A model generated the notes under the pieces. It was given only the letters and a program-made list of their open reading frames with translations, was not told the DNA's origin and made no database searches. Made by a program: the position numbers and the translations under genes. A DNA stretch of 64,000 nt from Lepidostoma basale (taxonomy: Eukaryota > Arthropoda > Insecta > Trichoptera > Lepidostomatidae): assembly GCA_022606425.2 (NCBI GenBank), contig JAHDVF020001301.1, positions 124,001-188,000 of the forward strand, in the 5' to 3' direction. How positions within the stretch are numbered: the first letter of the stretch is position 1; every line of letters starts with the position of its first letter. Below are positions 31,231-42,780 of the stretch, in pieces.

Positions 31231-34200
31231 TTAAACATTAGCAATTTTTCCTAAATGCAGATAAATTGATATTTTAATAGTGTGAGTAGAAGGAGGTCTC
31301 GGGGTACTCGCTACCGTGTTGGTGTAAGTGTAAGAGAGGATAAATCCAGCCGAGACATCATCACCAATAGCCAAACCCTCCCCAGGAATGACATCCATCT
31401 TCACGGCAATCTTGTTGGACTTTCTAAAAAGAATCACTCTGAAAAAGAAGAACATTTCATTAAAATCATTTCTAATAATCAGACTCTATAAAGCCAATAT
31501 TAACTGTCCAATGCAACCCAGGCTCAACTCCTAGGCTGCTGTGAATTTCACGGCTTAAAACACGGGACTATGTTAGCAAAGTTTGTAAATCTGCATCTGC
31601 TCTCTTTAAGAGGAACATTCCGAGCCACACAGATCGATTGCCCGCATTGACCAACAACCCGCTAAATCACCTTTCCAACAATGTTCTCATCAGGTGGAAT
31701 AGTCACAATAGCCGAACCTCTGTATGCCAGAAAGTCCAAATATCAGAAAGCATATTTAGCATTCAAAGTGCAATAAACTAGTTTACTAGCTCAATATTTT
31801 CATGCCCATCAAGCCAACTACGAGTCATGACAAGCAAGTATAGATTTTAATAGCTAATAACTAGCTCGATACAGATTTTAATAGCTTTGCCATGGGCAGC
31901 TCCAACTTGGAAAATTGAAGGCTAGTTTTTACGAAGGTGCAAAGTGGTTTGAACATAAAACAAAGAAAAAGGGAAAGAAAGTGTTTATTGTACATGTGTT
32001 ATTTAGCACCGATGCCACATTTAGAGTGAAGTTTGAACAACACTATATTGTTCAATCACTTAGAACCATTACACAGTCATTACACATATTTAAAACTCAT
32101 TTTTGACTTTTTTTTATACTTGGCACATTCGAAATGATCAGCCCTTAATTTATAATATTTAAAACAAATTGACATCTCAAAGATGAATTTATCATAAAAT
32201 ACTAAGATGTGACAGATAACGTGGGTGAGTGGTAAGTGCTATGACTGCTACACTGAAGGTCCCGGGTTTGATTCCCGGCAATGGTAGTGTGTTTGTCACA
32301 CTGTCTTTGGTTTGGTGTAGAATTCACATGATAATAAAATGGTGATAGATAAGTTATCTATCACATATGAAAGCTATATCCCTTACAATAGATTTGGCTT
32401 GCACTGTAATGATGTAAAGAGCAATTCAACAAAATAAAAAATAAATGAAAAAAATGATTATAAATCAAAATAAGAGCTTCAGCGTGAGGTGTATGCTGTA
32501 CTTGTAAAAAAAGTAAACTAAACAAAATATTGGTGCAAACAGCAAAATGTGTAATTTTTTGCTATGGTAAAAAATACAAAAGTAATGTGAAAGCATCAAT
32601 AGTTTTGTGGATACATGTTGGTATGCTATAAATTATTTATAGTAAAGTTATTAGGTAACCACTAGACTGACACCCTACAAGATACAAAAGATTAAATGAG
32701 GATAGAACTTACTTTGGATCATCATTATAATTTTGTGTGTCATCAACATACTCGGAAGCATCATCTCGCTGAGGCAAACGCAGTGTATCAGACGGAGGCA
32801 CCAACTGACCCGTGCATATCATATTTGTTTTAGCATACTGATTATCAATCTGTAAAAAAAAACACTTAGATTATGCTATTAGATAAAATTAAATACTGAT
32901 TTAATAAACTAGTATGGGTTGTGAAACATTGTGCAAACTTGCCTCTTGAAATTTCGATTTACTTTCATCGGTTCCTTCAGCCGGAGCATCTTGCTCTTCT
33001 TGAGAATCAGATAATGGAAGCAAATTGATAGTCGTGTCGTGTCCAGTTGGATTGGAAAGTTTTAGAACAAGAAGGCTTGTGACACCAGGCTGGAGAGGCT
33101 CACATGATAAAATCCTCACTTCAGGTATGTGATAGCTACAAATAAATAAATAACCAACATTAGAAATAAACGAGCAAGAAAAACAATTATAAAGAAACAT
33201 GTCATTCCTGTAAAATAGGATACAACTTCTAGAAAACAGACGTTTTCAATTGTATTAACAGTAAAAATTCTCTTGTTCACAATTTTATTTTATTCTTTGT
33301 AGAGTAAACAATGTTATGTTTAACCAAGTTTTAGTTGAAACAGAGTTATTAACATCATAAAAAAATCTTTCACTCAGTCAGATTGACCCATTGTTTTCCT
33401 GCCAATCTGGATAATCGAGTCCATTGTAACTAAAAAAACCCAGAAATAATGAACCGTCACAATGTTCTAAACTGATATATTTCTCTCGCCTTCTCAATAT
33501 TCATAAATATTGTCATGGATGTGCGTTGATTTCTCTGACTTCTCGTGTGGCCGTCATTGGACATTCAATTGATTTGATCGTGCTACATTTCTGACGGTCT
33601 TCCTCTATTCACAACATTGACCAATACATTCTTTACCATTCCTTCTTCATTCATTCTTGTATATATTCTACCAAGAAATTTCAATTGAGAATATTAATAT
33701 ATTATATATCAGTAGAATACTCACTAGGCAAAGAGTTGAATTTTGAATTTGATGGATCCAGGATTGTATTCTGGTTTCGTGACATTGTGATCACACTGGC
33801 GACACCTCTGGGAGCGTTTGATGAACAACTGTTTGGCAGAAGGATACAAGTTCTCGACAGTGACCGGCTGAAACTCCGGCTGGGCCAAACGTTGTTCCAT
33901 ATTGGTAACTAAAAAAAAATATATAAATATATTTACCTCCTGCATTATAAAGAGGAAAAAACCTAAGTATATTTTAAAAACGTTAAAGTCGAATAAGAAA
34001 GTCATAATCCCAGGAGACATGATTCCTGTTTCCCAGATCGTCAGTACTATTAAAATAAAAGAAAAATAATAAAAATGATTGTTTTCAAAAATACTAAATA
34101 AATTGGGAGATTATACAAACTGATATCTTAACACTCGTCTTTTATTTAATGTATTAGTAAGTATAATGGGATATTTAAAATATGTCAAGTGGTTATGAAT

Positions 34201-35771
34201 GATTATAAAAGAGCAAAGTAAAAATCACCAAGTAGGTAATTATTGTTGATTAAACAATGGAGCAAAACTTCATAAAACATTAGTTTTCTGGAAGTGTTAT
34301 GAGGCCCCAGTAAGTGAAGTATTTCACTCTCATAAAATGTAATTTCATCATTTTGAAATAATCACAAAGTATCATACCATATTTGAGGTTTACTTCCTTA
34401 GTGAAGATGTCAACGGGTAGATCATCAGGGTCGGCTGTGGGTACAGAAGGGGCCGCAATGGGGGCATTTTCAGAGAAACCCCCGCCAAGTGAGGCCGCCC
34501 CGGTGACACGAGCTCGAGCCATGGCACTGGTCAGCCCAATCTTATCCTTAAATAATTTAGAAAATGTATTATATTTCACTGGTGTAAAGCTTATTAATAT
34601 CTGAACTATTCCGAAAACATTCACAAATCACAATTTAGTAATATGTAGTAACTTAACCAAATCGAGAGGGTGTATAGTTTTTGATGAAGGGCGTGTTGGA
34701 CTTAAAGGAAGGTAAAGAAGGGGAGAATTTTCTGAGGCAAGAGAGTGAGTGAGAGAGAGCATGGCTTCTGCCCCTTGCCTCCTTTTTTCTATCTTGGACA
34801 ATGGTTCAAACAATAATCTTAAATCTCTTAATTTAAGCTTAAAATGTGGTATTTCATTTCATAATTGCAAATGAAGATGGAGTGTATTTCTGAAGCAAAG
34901 AGTGTATATTTATCTTTAGCTGTTAAAGATTAATTAATCTCAAATGTAATTATGTTGCTGATGGATCATAATATAACTATTGTTTAACATAATCTGTTTA
35001 AATATCACCATTGTAGAAAAAGATACGTACTGTTATTGTCATATATTTTCCACTCATCACAAACTTCTTCCGTTCTTTCTCCAGTTTATTCTGTTTCTCT
35101 TGAAGTGCTAAGGACTTGTAGTAATCTTGGAGCAGAGAAATCCGATTTGTAAAAGGGCTCGTATGTTCGGGCCAAGCACCAGTGGCTATAATTTAAAATA
35201 AAGTTTATGAGTCAAGATTACAAAGAATGAAAATAAAAAGCCTAAATTACTGCAGTGTGATACTAACCAACGGGCTGATCTGGCATGCCAATATCCCGAG
35301 AAGTCCACCGACAATTGAAACAAGATAAATAATACATCTTTTTAGGTGTTTTGGAATCAACCTTGATATCAGTTTTGGTATCACTCGGCTTAGCCGCCTC
35401 AGAATCAGTGACCTGAGAAGTCTTGGCTTGCATTATACTTGTTGCTCTGGTTGAAAGGGTGTGAAAACAACTAGGGCAGTCAAAACAACTGCCACATCTG
35501 TTTTTCTTCAATCTTGCTTCTGATGAAGGCATATTCTCCAAGCAATTTGCGCAATAAAGTGAATCCACCTAATAAAAAAATAAAAGAGTAAAAAAGATAT
35601 TTTTGAAATTAAAACAACGGAATTGAATTCTATATTACAAACCTCATGACAGATGCAGAATCCACATCGAACTTTCAGACAATGTCTACAAAAGTATATG
35701 TTTGTTATAGGTTTCAGTTTTCCACAAGTACAGGCATACTGAACATACTCTGGTTGAATTAAATATGCCAT
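31231..35771 (-). CDS. DCTN4: Dynactin subunit 4 (p62)
   Basis: Exons (minus) 35771-35643, 35568-35268, 35185-35031, 34546-34378, 33908-33725, 33135-32943, 32849-32713 and 31438-31231 join in frame to 491 codons (human about 460). p62 is part of the pointed-end complex of dynactin, the activator of cytoplasmic dynein. The N-terminus has the family's Cys-rich zinc region: [55 protein letters not shown] later [15 protein letters not shown] motif is also typical. The coil [13 protein letters not shown] is at about residues 170-182. The intron after exon 6 has a GC donor (CAAGAG|GCAAGT). Introns contain a SINE (32215-32460) and a family A fragment (33370-33690). Confidence 0.93.
32215..32460 (+). 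repeat. tRNA-derived SINE, copy 5 (DCTN4 last intron)
   Basis: 'gagtggtaagtgctatgact' A-box side, GGGTTTGATTCCCGG B box at 32264, then the family body (gtgtttgtcacactgtcttt, gatagataagttatctatca). It lies antisense to DCTN4 in intron 7. Confidence 0.75.
33370..33690 (-). mobile_element. Non-LTR retrotransposon family A, 3' fragment (DCTN4 intron 5)
   Basis: Segment with 'gtgcgttgatttctctgact', ggccgtcattgg, 'ttgatttgatcgtgctac' and 'ttcattcattcttgtatata', matching positions 43200-43385 in the better copy. The 3' CATCACGCC block is diverged. Confidence 0.6.
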
Positions 35772-36142
35772 TTTGTTATAATTTAATTATGAATTAAGTT
35801 ATAAACAGAACCTGCTCTTGACAAGACAAACCCAAATCTGACGGATGACCAATTGACACATAGACAACGAATATAGCCATAGCTTAATTTTCATATTCGT
35901 ATGACAGTGTGTTGCCAATATAATTATTTTTAACGAGTCGACGAATACAAAGAGCCATTTTTGTGAAACATCACAAATTAAAAAATAATAAAGGGTAAGA
36001 AATTTTACAGAATTTTGTTTATTTTTTTATAAATAACTACAACAGTTTACACAGTTATACAAACGGTTATAAAACTTTAAAAACATAATCAACGAGGATA
36101 CGATTCTTCAAATATATTATGGCCATTTGAAATAAAAGTATT
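35772..36142. other. Intergenic: DCTN4 5' flank and carbonic anhydrase 3' end
   Basis: No ORF or repeat recognised. It would hold the DCTN4 promoter and the downstream gene's 3' UTR. Nothing more specific is visible. Confidence 0.4.
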
Positions 36143-39100
36143 TCAAAATGGAAACCTCATCATTGTAGCAAATTGTGCAGGAGACGGATTAACAAAAAAT
36201 ATATCATCTTTTGTTGATGGCTTTACATCTCGAGTGTTGTCCGTTATTGGCTTATTGAGGTGATTTAGCAATGGTTGGAATTCCTTCAACTGTAAAGTTG
36301 ATAAAATATCATATATAATATATTTATTCTTATTTCAGTATGAATACACTTTTACGAAGATTACTAGAGTCTAATGTCAGTTCCAAGATTAAATGAAAAT
36401 GTATAGTCAATTGGCACGATGATACAAATTATTGTTATTAGTCCTTGAAATGTTTTATGCGGATTATGTATTTAAATTAACATTTGGGTTCCGCTTAATT
36501 ATATTTTCTCATACTTTTTTTAATTGGAATAATGAATACATTTGATATTTGTTTAAACATATAAAAAAAAATCTTTACTTTTGTTGCATTGTTGGGTATT
36601 TTACGAGTACCTATAGTAAAACGTCGTTTATCCGGACGTCAGTTAACCAGAACGTCAATAACCGGACAAGCCGAGATGATGAAGCGCATAAAAAGAAGAG
36701 GAAATCTTGTTTAAAAAAATCTCTGATTATTTTTCCAGTACTGTAGAGTAATGTTAGGCTTTTTATGTACATGTACTACATACATACTTGTTTTTGCAGT
36801 AAAATTTGTAATTTCATAATCAATAAATGAGCCGAGGAAAAAAATAGTTTAACACTGTGGGACTGGGAGGATTAATCCCATCCCCCCTACCTAACCTATG
36901 CCGCTAGTATGCTGGGAGCACCGTAGCGCCCCCTGGACACAAGGACCCCGTCTTTGCTCCGGGCTTACTACCGCTCCAACCTGTGACTTTTCAGTTGAAC
37001 ACCGAATTTTGCAAAAATAATTAGCGCCTGGTTGATTATCCGAAAAAATCAGTATCCGGAACACCTACGGTCTCAACTAGTCCAGATAAACGACTTTTTA
37101 CTGTTTTATATTTTTTCAGTTAGAAAAAAAATCTCACCTGTTTTTCTGATATTCCTATTGGGTATCTAGGGAGGACCCATAGGGCAATATAATTAGTTCC
37201 CAAGATATCGATGGTTCCTCGATATAGAAAGAAATTGCTGTCAAAAGCGGGACAGAGTTCCGATAAAGGTTCAGATGACAGGGTAACTGAACTGTTGGCT
37301 TTTTTAATTTCACATAAACAATTTAATATTGTTGCCAACTTGGGATTGTCCCAAAACTGAAACTAAATATTTCGAATGGGTTTAATGTTTGTTTGTTTGC
37401 CATCTATGAAATGAAATTAGTCTCACAAGTTTCATTACTAAAAATACCTTGAAAAGATAAGCCACAACAACCAGTCCATCTTCACGGGTTTTCGCTACAT
37501 CGGGAAATAGGTATTCTCTTTTGAAGTGTACTACGTGCATTTCCATACAGTATCTAATTAAACCAAAAGTGTTTGAAATTAAATATAAATAATCGCATTA
37601 TAAAGGTTTCAAATAGTACCTAAACTAACGATTTTTTTTTTTTTTGTATAATAATTAGAAATTTCCAAATAAGCAAAATTACATAAAAAAATATTTGAAT
37701 AAATATAATTGCACTTGGTATTTTAAAACACTTTATTACCCTTTTCTCAGACATGTTTCATTAATTAATTCAGTCGGGAGTCTATAAATTAAAATGTAGC
37801 GAATGCACGTCATTTTACGTAGGGAAAACAACGCGTAAGTTAAAAAAAAAATTAAAGGACATATGAAATACTTTCTAATAATAATTGCTAATCATTTAAT
37901 TGAAAATAATCACACATTTAACAAAGAAGACGGTATCGAAATTTTGCTAATTAATAATAAAAAAACTAACGTCAAATATTTTAGAAAATGTAAAAGCCAT
38001 CAAAAATAATAAAAATGTAATAAAAATAAAAACCAATTAAATTTTAATTCACTTCCCATGTTCGAAACTTTCCCGTTATCTCTCCCCTCTTCTCAATCCT
38101 ATTTATACTCGTACCTCCTCCACCTTTATACATAACTCCACCCTTTTTTAGTGTATAAGTGATCACTGTTTTATTTCATTGTTAAAAATTTGTACACTGA
38201 AAAGGTTATGTCATAACCGAAACATGTCTGTGAAAAGTGTAATGTAAAAATCCTTAGTGCACTTAACTTTTTTTAAGCATGAATTCACAACACAAAGTGT
38301 AGGCAAATATAGAAGAAATAAAAAAATTTAATTGACAAATTGTATGCTTATATATGTAAACATTTATTAAATGAACACACTCGAAGCTTTATAAATACAA
38401 ATATCATATAAATAAAATACTTTACACAATGTGAAACTAACAAATCAACCACTGTGAGCAAAATTTGTGAATATCGTCCTTTTAGTACCTGTTAATAGAT
38501 TGTTTTTCAAGTATTGATTTCACAATTCTAATTCCATGTGCTGAAATCCGAGTACATGTATACAGGATTTGCGAATAAGAAACAAACGATAGACTAAATT
38601 TTAACCGAATTGTTTTCAATAATGAAAATCTTTAATTTTCATTATTTATAATGAGCTGCTACCATGAAATTTCTAATAACGACATTATTGTTTTCGTATT
38701 AATTTCATAATCATTTTCTAAGAAGCACAAGTTTCAATATCATATAAAATTCATTATGTTATACTTGCACATACAATTTTAGTACATACGAGTATGACGG
38801 AAATAGAAAGAATTTTTTTTATTTTCCTTTTAATACCTGTAGACCTCGCAGAATTGTCCAACATACCTCTCAGAGTCCATGGTATGCTCACTGCCAGCTG
38901 TAATTTTTCTACCCCAATGGAAATGTAATTGTATGAAAATATATTTGTCCGAAAACGGACCATTCACCAAACACGGCCGGTCCTTTTCCCACGCTCCTTT
39001 CAACAGAACTAAAACGAAATTAAATTAATATGTCAATTCAATCGAACAAATATTCAATACGAGTACCGTACCATATAAGACAGCGTCTAATGCGTTTAGT

Positions 39101-40420
39101 TTATTCATTTGACATTTATAAAGAGTCTAATAAATGAACCTTTTGAAAGAGTCCCTAATACTAACTGACTGGACTAATATCTATATAAATATTCGTATTA
39201 TATATAATTAATTATAAAAATATAAATTCTTGTGAAGCACTCAATGTGTTGTGTGACATTATTAAATACAATATTAATTTGTTTTTCCACCACTTTATTT
39301 TGGCACAACCAACCGGTTTCGCTCCCGCCGGAGCTTCGATAGGGTTATAAAGGTCAGTGTATTTTGTAACCCTGGCGAAGCTCCGGCGGGAACGAAACCG
39401 GTTTGTTGTACCAAAATAAAATGGTGTTAAAACAAATTAAAAGTGTATTAATATTATATTTAAAATAAAAAATGTTTCTCTTATTCAAATTTTTCCTACT
39501 GGACCAGTTTTCGGAAAGTCGCTGCTGTCGTTTGGATTCGTGTGTCTCTAATGCATTTTATATTTGAGGCGAGATCAGAATATGGAGTCATCTTACCTTC
39601 TGTTTTATCTGACGTATGATAATTACATTAAGCTTCCAGGAATAGCTTTTAATCTAGAAGATAAAATTTCCGAAACCCTAATTAAAAGCACGGAGACGCA
39701 AGTAGCCCATATGATGGCTCTGAGAATAAACGACACAAATTTGTTAAAATAACCTCCAGGATATACAGCCACCAGCATAAGGCGATTAAAACAGGACCGA
39801 TACAGCGATGAAATAAATTGCTGGTTTTTAAATTTTATCACATCTCCTTATAATGGAGTTAAAAGGACAGTTAATATTCAGAACATGGGGACTGTAGCCA
39901 TTCAGTACGGCTGGAGAAAAATTGACACAACCGTGAGCTACTTGAAGAAGAAAGAAGGTCTGCCTACGTTTTTCTTCGAAAAGAATGGCGGCGTTTTGAT
40001 TCCGGGTCAGGAAAAACAAATAGAATGATTGAAAGAAATGCGATTTAATACAAAGACAAGTAGAACATATTACTGTTTTCAGGAATTGACATATTGTCAC
40101 TCTTAAATTAAGAAATTCTTGTAATTAGATTTATTTTCAATTTATTGTTTTTGAATAACCTAAAAGTTTTTGTTTCAACTGATTTACGAAACTTGTGGTT
40201 ATTTCCTTATATTGGTTCGAGTTGAAGATAAGCTTGTACCTGTTCCTCCAGTGTTATACACTTCCAAAGTGTCAGGGACAGAATCATAATAGAGAAAATC
40301 CAAGGGAGGACACCAGTACTCCGTGTGGGATCCCAGGGTGATGTCCACTGGACTACCAATTTTTGGCAATTGTTTGATAAATTGTTCTTGTTCCTCCTTC
40401 TTTTTTGGGTCATCATTCAT
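36143..40420 (-). CDS. Alpha-carbonic anhydrase, divergent (probably inactive)
   Basis: Exons (minus) 40420-40240, 39008-38867, 37553-37448, 37356-37138 and 36289-36143 join in frame to 264 codons. The alpha-CA fold is clear: GSPVDITL near the N-terminus, zinc ligands in HFHWG (His94, His96) and MEMHVVH (His119), GSEHTMD with Glu106, and the PIGISEKQ motif. Two changes argue against normal CO2 hydration: the YRGSLTT block reads YRGTIDIL, putting Asp at Thr199, and the His64 proton shuttle is Gly (NTGGT). There is no signal peptide or membrane segment, so it is probably cytosolic. It may be a CA-related protein. The exon 4 acceptor has two in-frame choices 6 bp apart (37362 or 37356). Its ATG is 273 bp from the divergent MYCBPAP-like start. 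Confidence 0.88.
36612..37103. mobile_element. pogo/Tigger-like MITE in carbonic anhydrase intron 4
   Basis: Inverted ends: 'agtaaaacgtcgtttatccg' at 36616 matches the complement at 37080-37101 ('agtaaaaagtcgtttatctg'), with further CCGGA-rich pairs just inside. This style of TIR (cgtttatccgga) is that of pogo/Tigger elements. No transposase inside. Confidence 0.65.
37770..38340 (+). mobile_element. Penelope-like element, 3' remnant with GIY-YIG-like motif
   Basis: The plus strand reads KLKCSECTSFYVGKTTRKLK and, in nearby frames, 'NHLIENNHTFNKEDGIEILL'. C..C...FYVGKT.R.L matches the start of the GIY-YIG endonuclease domain that ends Penelope-like proteins, and H...NHTFN matches its later part. 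The trailing 'ggttatgtcataaccgaaac' and 'cacaacacaaagtg' recur at 61160-61290 and 63085-63220. Pseudogenised; it sits antisense in carbonic anhydrase intron 2. Confidence 0.6.
39290..39425. repeat. Palindromic hairpin element, copy B
   Basis: Arms 'accggtttcgctcccgccgg' and 'ccggcgggaacgaaaccggt' pair, then agcttc/gaagct, then an inner stem agggtta/taaccct. Flanking 'ttattttgg' and 'ccaaaataa' also pair. It lies in carbonic anhydrase intron 1 and is the cleanest member of the family. Confidence 0.75.
39616..40024 (+). pseudogene. Partial duplicate of the MYCBPAP-like gene
   Basis: 409 bp collinear with 41498-41906 in exon 2 of the MYCBPAP-like gene. The two stretches have equal length (no net indel) and only scattered substitutions. 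A nonsense change (TAA at 39750-39752, where the parent has GAA) breaks the frame. Neither end corresponds to an exon boundary. It lies in intron 1 of the carbonic anhydrase, antisense to it, about 1.5 kb from its parent in the same orientation, so a local DNA duplication is likelier than retroposition. Confidence 0.85.
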
Positions 40421-40693
40421 TGCTTATAAATAAACTAAAAAATTTAATATTTATTTACACTTACTGTCAAAATGATATTTTGATTACAACGAATCGTACT
40501 ATGAATTCGAATTAATTTGATTTTCTAGTCAAATTCTTTCCTCTTTTTTTTATACAAAAATGTGGGCAGATGGGTAAATACCTTTTTTTATTTATTTAAA
40601 AAATACAACACACGATAAAACAAAACAAATGATACGTTCGATGATGTTTAAAATGTCATAATACTTTAGTTTGTGGATTATTTGTGAAAAAAT
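40421..40693. promoter_or_regulatory. Probable shared promoter of two divergent genes
   Basis: 273 bp separate the ATG of the carbonic anhydrase (minus) from the ATG of the MYCBPAP-like gene (plus). The stretch is AT-rich, with no ORF and no repeat. Shared regulation is inferred from spacing only. Confidence 0.5.
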
Positions 40694-42780
40694 ATGAGCG
40701 GAAAAATGATGGAGAAATTAAAACCTCCGTGGAAAGGAAGGGGGAAGAGCAAAACGTGGTACGAAACTCGCCCATGTGTCGATTCTTTGACGGATTTGAG
40801 AGATCAGCAAAATGCCGTTGGAGACGCAAAATCTAAAAAGTCTTCTGTTAAAACAATCAAAGATAATAGATTGAAAAATTGGGACAAATGGTTGCTGTCA
40901 AGAAAACAGCAGCATCAAAATTTTTCGGAATCTTTTGGAAGAGAACCGTGCAACTTAACAATGAATTCTGAACAGTTTGTAAGGGAAAAAGAAGAAGACA
41001 AAGAATTAATAGCTTATGCGGAAGAATTAGTTATCCCCGACAAGGACAGGGGTGGACCAGAATACTGGGGCTTCCCCGACAGCCTGAAAGGCAGCTGTTC
41101 CAAAGGACCGCCATTGTTTGCCCAACAGACCAAACTTCAGAGGGGAATTCTCCCGGAGATGACCAGATCGGGGATTCCTAGAGTGATCAAAATCGAGAAA
41201 AATACTTTCGACGATCGAAGAATGGTATCTAAAAGTGATTTTGGAAAATCCAAATACAAAATATGCAGAGAAAAACAACTGAAATCAAAAATCGATTTGC
41301 TTCTACCACATAAGTAAGCAGAACCTTAATTATTATTTATAAATAATTAACCGCACCTCCCGAAAAAGTATTAGGTTTGTGTTGACTATAGGTAGATGTT
41401 GTAATACCATTTCTCTAGATATGTAATTAAATATTTGTTTTCAGACCGGATATCGAGAACTTGGTGGTAATTGGGAGTAAGCCAAAGGATCGTGAATATG
41501 ATCATTACATTAAGCTTCCAGTAATAGCTTTTAATCTAGAAGATAAAATTTCCGAAACCCTGATTAAAAGTACGGAGACACAAATAGACCACATGATGGC
41601 TCTGAGAATAAACGACACCATTTTGTTAAAAGAACCTCCAGGGTACACTGCCACCAGCATAAGGCGATTAAAACAGGAACGATACAGCAATGAAACAGAT
41701 TGCTGGTTTCTAAATTTTATCACATCTCCTTATATTAGAGTTAAAAAGACAGTTGATCTTCAGAACATGGGGACTGTAGCCATTCAGTATGGCTGGAGAA
41801 AAATTGACACAACCGTGAGCTACTTGAAGAAGAGAGAAGGTCTGCCTACGTTTTTCTTCGAAAAGAATGACGGCGTTTTGATTCCGGGTCAGGAGAAACA
41901 AATAGACATTTGGTATGTTTCTTCCAGGCCTCAGATAAATAGGGAATTTTGGGAACTAAGAACATACCCGAACTTTCTAACGGAAGATCTAGTGCTGACA
42001 TTCAAACTCTCCGGGATCACAACGCTGGAGCCAGCTTGCGTGGGGGCCATGGAAGCATATATCGACACAAAAGTTGCGAGGCGTGTTGCGATGGATTTAT
42101 TAGATTTTATTTTGAATACATTTACGACTAAAACATTCACGGAAGTGTCTTACGAAGAACTTCTCCAAGATAAAGTGCATTTCTGTCTCAATAATCCCCA
42201 ATATTATTATCACGAAAAAGCGGTTGAAAATCTAAAAGTCTTGTACCAAAAAATACAGCTCGAGTTACAGGAAACAGAAGGCATTCCTTGGAACATGTCC
42301 ATCAAAACTCTGCGATATCTTATCCTTCAGCTGGAACTGCCAAAGCAAAATCAGTCGTTTCTGGAATTTCAAGAGATTTTACAGCAATTATTGAGGCCCA
42401 CGTTTGAATTGTCTTTTGATAACAAGTATACGATTGTGTCATCTATGCTCAGTAAGTTTTTCGATATTTTTGAAAAGGTATCCGCTCAAGCGAGGAATAT
42501 TTTGAATTCTGCAATCTTGGCAGTCAACTCTACTAGAAAAGCGGAAGACATCCAACTGTTCCTCTCTCAGACGCAATCATCTAAAGAAAATATTCTAAGA
42601 TATTCGACCGCCCACAATGACGAGATTATTTTCTTATTACACGGAGATACTCACAGTCGATTCGAAAGAAAAGTCTTCCAAAGGAGGATATTAAGATATT
42701 TCCAATTAACGATAGAAAATATCGACGCTTCGCTACAAACACTAGATCCTGCCAAATCATCAGATGAGACCCGCAACTAG
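40694..42780 (+). CDS. MYCBPAP-like protein (MYCBP-associated protein family)
   Basis: Exons 40694-41313 and 41445-42780 join (GT-AG, CAT AA|A) to 651 codons. In mammals MYCBPAP binds MYCBP and is linked to sperm flagella. The N-terminal 200 residues are basic and charged. The family's MSP-like core follows at about residues 290-360: CWFLNFIT, TVAIQYGWRKID, FFFEKNDGVLIPGQEKQIDI, WYVSSRPQINREFWELRTYP, LVLTFKLSGI. That order (immunoglobulin-like strands, GVxLPG turn, F.ExW.L.T.P) is how I recognised it. The C-terminus is helical. The family name is recalled from motifs and not checked by search. Mammalian members are longer. An intron-less copy of part of exon 2 lies at 39616-40024. Confidence 0.72.
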
